Below, in pieces: positions 47,837 through 51,209 of a stretch of DNA of 51,209 nt. The notes beneath the pieces are model-generated. The model was not told where the DNA came from and ran no database searches. It saw nothing but the letters and a program-made list of their open reading frames with translations. The number at the start of each line of letters is the position of its first letter. The stretch's first letter is position 1. Origin of the DNA: Alectoria sarmentosa. Its lineage: Eukaryota; Ascomycota; Lecanoromycetes; Lecanorales; Parmeliaceae. The stretch is taken from positions 1-51,209 of the forward strand of contig WOGZ01000245.1 of the NCBI GenBank assembly GCA_009733775.1. The letters are read 5' to 3'. Position numbers and translations under genes: made by a program.

Positions 47837-47876
47837 TGTCTAAGGGTTGGGGGGGGGCGGGTCTAGGGGGGGTCTA
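47837..47876 (+). repeat. G-rich tract with G-quadruplex potential
   Basis: Runs of three, nine, three and seven guanines lie within about 40 bases, separated by short TT, C and TCTA spacers. This meets the usual four-run pattern for an intramolecular G-quadruplex on the plus strand. Confidence 0.6.
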
Positions 47877-48201
47877 GAGGCATCTTCATCTGGGACATCA
47901 ACTCCCTGATTATCGACCATGGCGGGCAAAATGGACCGACGACAGAGATATCTCCCTCTCTTTGGACCCTTGTCTTACACGCTCCTTCTCCGTCGCTCTT
48001 TCAGCCCCTTCGTGGTCTACGACGCAAGCAGCTCTTTCAAACACACCAGGCGCTGCCCCTAGCATCATACTGTCTTGGCCGCTCCTCTGTTCCCCAATAG
48101 CGCCTGCTTTTCTTCGTCCAACCACCGCACTTCTTGCCTCCTTGATTCCGTCCCTTGTCTACGCTCGTATTTGTGATGGAGATACTTATATCTATAAGAC
48201 A

Positions 48202-48219
48202 GACCTACGGCCGTAGGTC
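48202..48219. repeat. Perfect 18-bp palindrome
   Basis: GACCTACGGCCGTAGGTC is its own reverse complement. It follows at 3 nt a smaller inverted repeat, CTTATA-TC-TATAAG (48185-48198). The pair could form a double hairpin or be a dimeric-factor site. Confidence 0.75.
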
Positions 48220-48917
48220 CGATGATCTGTTTTTCTTGTGTGCTTATAATTGCAGTTTCGAGGAACAAAGCTGGTTCCTTGTCGGAGTAAAAATAATAGT
48301 CGGACTCTACTGCCCCTGACGAAAAAGCATCGTCGGCTACGTAATATACTATTCGTCAATTCATCCTTTTACACGCTTGCAGCTGGTGCTTGCGGCCGGT
48401 GACCTCTGTCAGCTCCAGACAGTGGAGACGTCCCAAGGTCTTACTCTTTTACGATCCAATACAGTCGATAGTCGCCCCTCGAGAAGCAGAAGTCGATCAT
48501 AGTCTTCGTCAAGATTTATCAACCAAAGGCAGTCTTTCGCAAGATGCCTGAAGTCATATATTCGACACCCAAGAAAGCTGCATCAATGTGAGATCTAGCA
48601 TCAAGAAGCTGCCACGGCGCAAGGTATTTGTCACACGACTACAGTTTTCCGTCAAAATACACCACTGCGCAAGGGCTTTTGCCACCGAACAGGCGTGTAT
48701 GCAAGGTTCTTCTCCGAAGATCTACAGTCTGGAAGGAATCTTAAGACGCTGAAAGGCACACTATACAAGCTTGTCTTGACCTGACAACCAGCACGACCTT
48801 TACCTCGCAAATCATCATCTCGAGAGGTCACTAGCCCTCAAACTTAGAATAACATCAGGCCCAAAAGGAAGCATCACCCAGAGTCCTTCTTCACTCGAGC
48901 TCTCCTCGAGAGTCAAC

Positions 48918-50753
48918 ATGGGTGGAATTGATCCGCCAGTTGTGGCTGCGGCCATCGTGGTCAACAACATGCTCTTTTCACATTATATCCTCATTACTCT
49001 TGGGGCGATTGTTATCAGCATGATCATCTACAGAATCGCCATCCATTCCGTGCAGTATATTCGAACTCTGACATGCCTCAACAATGACAGTCAACGATAC
49101 TTCAAGATGCCAAATACGAAATTCGGCTGGATTAAACAACATCTCCTCTATGCACCGTTATTCCATCGTCGTCATCAAAAGCAAATGCGGATCGGACCCG
49201 TGGAAACAGGTATCTTGCCGACGCGGTTCCAGAGTATGCTACTCGCTGGAATCATCGCAATGAATGTCATCCTCTGGGCTTACGGTATTGAATGGAATGG
49301 CCCCACAATCACCAAGCTGGAGCATCTTCGTAACCGCTCGGGCACTCTTGCAGTCGTCAATATGATCCCATTGGTAATCATGGCCGGCCGGAACAACCCT
49401 CTAATTGGCTGGCTTAAAATCTCGTACAATACATTCAACTTAATCCACCGCTGGTTTGGTCGCATCGTCGCCTCCCTTGCTGTCGCTCATGGTGTAGTTG
49501 AAATAATGGCGCTTGTTATTAGAGGCAGGAAAACCTCTACTCCTGGATGGGAGTCGTTCTCGGGTACTTTGAAGGAGGTCAGGTTCATCACCTTCGGATT
49601 CGTCGTAAGTCACGGCCAACAATTGTTTTTCATCTGATCTTTTGAGTTGTACTAACAGGCGGAATAGGCCCTCGTCGCAATGTGCACCATAATTCTGACG
49701 AGCTGGGCTGCTTTCCGGCACGCTTTCTACGAGACATTCTTGCACGTCCACATCGCTCTAGTATCTCTAATCATGGCCGCTCTGTGGATCCATCTGGACG
49801 GCCTCCCACAAATGGCTTACCTAAAAGCTGTAATTTCAATCTGGGTCATTGAACGCCTCATCCGCCTCTCCTCCCTCATCTACCGTAATGTCGGCCGCAG
49901 TGGCACTAACGCTGACATCGAAGTCCTCCCTGGCGACGCCATGCGTGTCACCCTTCGTCTTGCCCGACCCTGGACCTTCAAACCAGGCCAACACGTCTTC
50001 CTCACCATACCCTCCGTCGGCCTCTGGACCTCCCATCCCTTCTCCATCGCCTGGTCCGACGCCCCACCCCAACACCTCCGTCCCCGCGACCTGGAAAAAG
50101 GAGTCCGCACCTCGCAAACCTCCGCCCAGACCATCGACACCCTCGCCCTCCCCCAAACATCCGTCTCCTTAATCATCCGCCGCCGCGCCGGCTTTACCAA
50201 CCATCTCCACCGCAAAACCCTCGCCACCCTCAACCACCGCCTCTCCTTGCCCGCCCTCGTCGAAGGCCCCTACGGCGGCACGCAACTCCTCCACTCGTAC
50301 GGCACCGTCATGCTCTTCGCCGCCGGCGTCGGCATCACGCACCAAGTTCCGTTGGTGCGCGACCTCCTGGCGGGCTACGCCGCCGGCACCGTCGCCGCGC
50401 GCCGTATCCTCTTGATCTGGATCATCCGAGCGCCCGAACACCTCGAGTGGATCCGGCCGTGGATGACGACCATGCTCTCCATGCCGGGCCGGCGCGACGT
50501 CCTGCGCATCCTGCTCTTCGTGACGCGGCCACGGAGCTCAAAGGAGATACACAGCCCGAGTTCGACGGTGCAGATGTTCCCGGGCAAACCGAACGTGGAC
50601 GCCTTGGTTGAGATGGAGTCGCGGGAGCAGGTCGGCGCCATGGGCGTCGGCGTGTGCGGGCCCGGCGGGCTGGGGGACGATGTCCGGGCCGCGGTGCGGA
50701 AGAGGCAGAGGACGAGGAGTGTGGATTTCTTGGAGGACGGGTTCGGGTGGTGA
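48918..50753 (+). CDS. Ferric reductase transmembrane (FRE-type) oxidoreductase
   Basis: Exons 48918-49604 and 49668-50753 encode 590 aa. The enzyme class moves electrons from NADPH via FAD and two hemes across the membrane to reduce Fe3+ or Cu2+. Several N-terminal helices are followed by the heme-binding histidines H177 and H191 (IHRWFG...VAHG) and, after the intron, H247 with H255/H257 (RHAFYETFLHVHI). The FAD site is HPFSIAW. NADPH-side motifs are VEGPYGG, FAAGVGITHQVP and the C-terminal GVCGPGGLG. GVGIT replaces the more usual GGxGIT, so the pyrophosphate loop keeps its glycines. The 63-nt intron (GTAAGT, CTAAC, AATAG, phase 0) is clear. There is no cleavable signal peptide. The 3' half is much richer in C-ending codons than the 5' half. 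Confidence 0.92.
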
Positions 50754-50926
50754 TGATGGTAGCGTCGGCCTTTTCGAGTTCCATCTCTCCTCGAGTTTCT
50801 CATTTAGGGTAGGCCGCCCTTCTTTGCATGATGCGAAGTCATAGAGACGATAATGCAAGGCAGCGGATTTCTTGTCCGAACCGAGAGGATAATGATGATG
50901 ATGATGAGCGGGACGGAGGCGGAGAA

Positions 50927-50945
50927 TTTTTTTTTTTTTTTTTTT
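50927..50945 (+). repeat. Poly-T run, 19 nt
   Basis: Nineteen consecutive T residues lie downstream of the ferric-reductase gene. The length may vary with sequencing error. Confidence 0.85.
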
Positions 50946-50984
50946 GGCGCATGTTATATCATTAACAACTCAGCAGCCTGATCG

Positions 50985-51004
50985 TATATATATATATATA
51001 TATA
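50985..51004. repeat. TA dinucleotide microsatellite
   Basis: About ten TA units are followed by imperfect TACATA units. Confidence 0.9.
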
Positions 51005-51155
51005 CATATACATACGATCAATAATTCACATCACCCTCCCTCCCTCCTTCCTATCTGTCCCCCCTTCACACCACACCATATCACATCACAACACACCACA
51101 CCATATCGTACACACGGGAATTCCCACTCGTCCTCCGCCTGCTGTGCTGCACTGC

Positions 51156-51209
51156 ACTCTCCTCTCCTCTCCTCTCCTCTCCTCTCCTCTCCTCTCCTCT
51201 CCTCTCCTC
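51156..51209 (+). repeat. CTCTC pentanucleotide microsatellite at window end
   Basis: At least ten head-to-tail CTCTC units run off the end of the window, so the true length is not seen. The assembly may break in this repeat. Confidence 0.9.

Larger units (their letters stand above)
47482..48917. other. Intergenic, ferric-reductase upstream region
   Basis: This 1.4-kb interval contains a degenerate copy of the preceding gene's last codons (47668-47698), a G-rich run (47837-47876) and two short inverted repeats near 48.19-48.22 kb. A TTATC word at 48513-48517 is a possible GATA-factor site; iron-regulatory SreA-type repressors bind GATA sites, but a single core word is weak evidence. Confidence 0.5.
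50754..51209. other. Intergenic end with simple repeats
   Basis: No gene is present. The stretch carries an ATG/GAT triplet run (about 50891-50907), a poly-T run, a TA run and, at the very end, a CTCTC pentamer repeat. Confidence 0.7.

Noticed and set aside
49836..50233. Long minus-strand ORFs in the reductase 3' half
   Set aside because: The high GC of the coding strand suppresses stops on the opposite strand; the Gly/Glu-rich products are typical artefacts.

Overview
The window reads as nuclear DNA of a filamentous ascomycete (Pezizomycotina). The genes are large, well spaced and on both strands. Introns are short (about 46-155 nt) with CTNAC-type branch points, and the conserved proteins match filamentous-fungal families. 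The first ~2.1 kb, and more weakly ~34.08-34.66 kb, are extremely TA-rich, poor in CpA and fairly rich in CpG. This is the footprint of repeat-induced point mutation (RIP) on old repeats. I cannot name a genus. No CRISPR, plasmid or viral feature is present, and I recognised no tRNA or rRNA gene by eye.

Layout. 1-2.1 kb: AT-rich island with a sharp right border. 3.2-4.4 kb (+): spliced F-box-like/2EXR-type protein. 4.9-7.5 kb (+): 862-aa disordered conserved fungal protein. 8.35-9.67 kb (+): tRNA 2'-phosphotransferase (tpt1), convergent with 10.2-11.05 kb (-): rRNA-processing protein efg1. 13.0-16.2 kb (+): WD40/zinc-ribbon SEA-complex protein (Sea4/MIOS). 17.1-18.1 kb: decayed MFS transporter beside a doubtful small gene (18.1-18.5 kb, -). 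20.4-23.3 kb (+): MSG5-type dual-specificity phosphatase, convergent with 24.2-27.9 kb (-): PAS-domain kinase (psk1). 29.0-30.2 kb (-): triple-KH RNA-binding protein. 30.9-32.4 kb (-): eight-exon zinc alcohol dehydrogenase. 32.9-33.4 kb (-): Yippee protein. 34.9-36.2 kb (-): ER nucleotide-sugar transporter hut1, divergent from 36.7-40.9 kb (+): clu1. 41.9-43.7 kb (-): fungal-rhodopsin-domain membrane protein. 44.7-47.5 kb (+): unrecognised 898-aa protein. 48.9-50.75 kb (+): ferric reductase. The window ends in simple repeats.

Most genes are single-copy housekeeping or signalling genes: RNA maturation (tpt1, efg1, KH protein, clu1), nutrient and stress signalling (Sea4/MIOS, Psk1, Msg5), ER sugar transport and iron reduction. 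I see no secondary-metabolite cluster, immune system or obviously new multi-gene system. The most unusual structures are at gene-architecture level. The alcohol dehydrogenase has an inferred GC-AG intron whose 5' end duplicates the following exon, plus 8-nt and 19-nt micro-exons. The tpt1 intron is open in frame and carries a 15-bp tandem repeat. The 898-aa gene has a 10-nt first exon and a degenerate copy of its C-terminal motif downstream.

All exon joins were derived by eye from splice signals, reading phase and family conservation. Every spliced CDS given sums to a multiple of three, but none has been checked against RNA.
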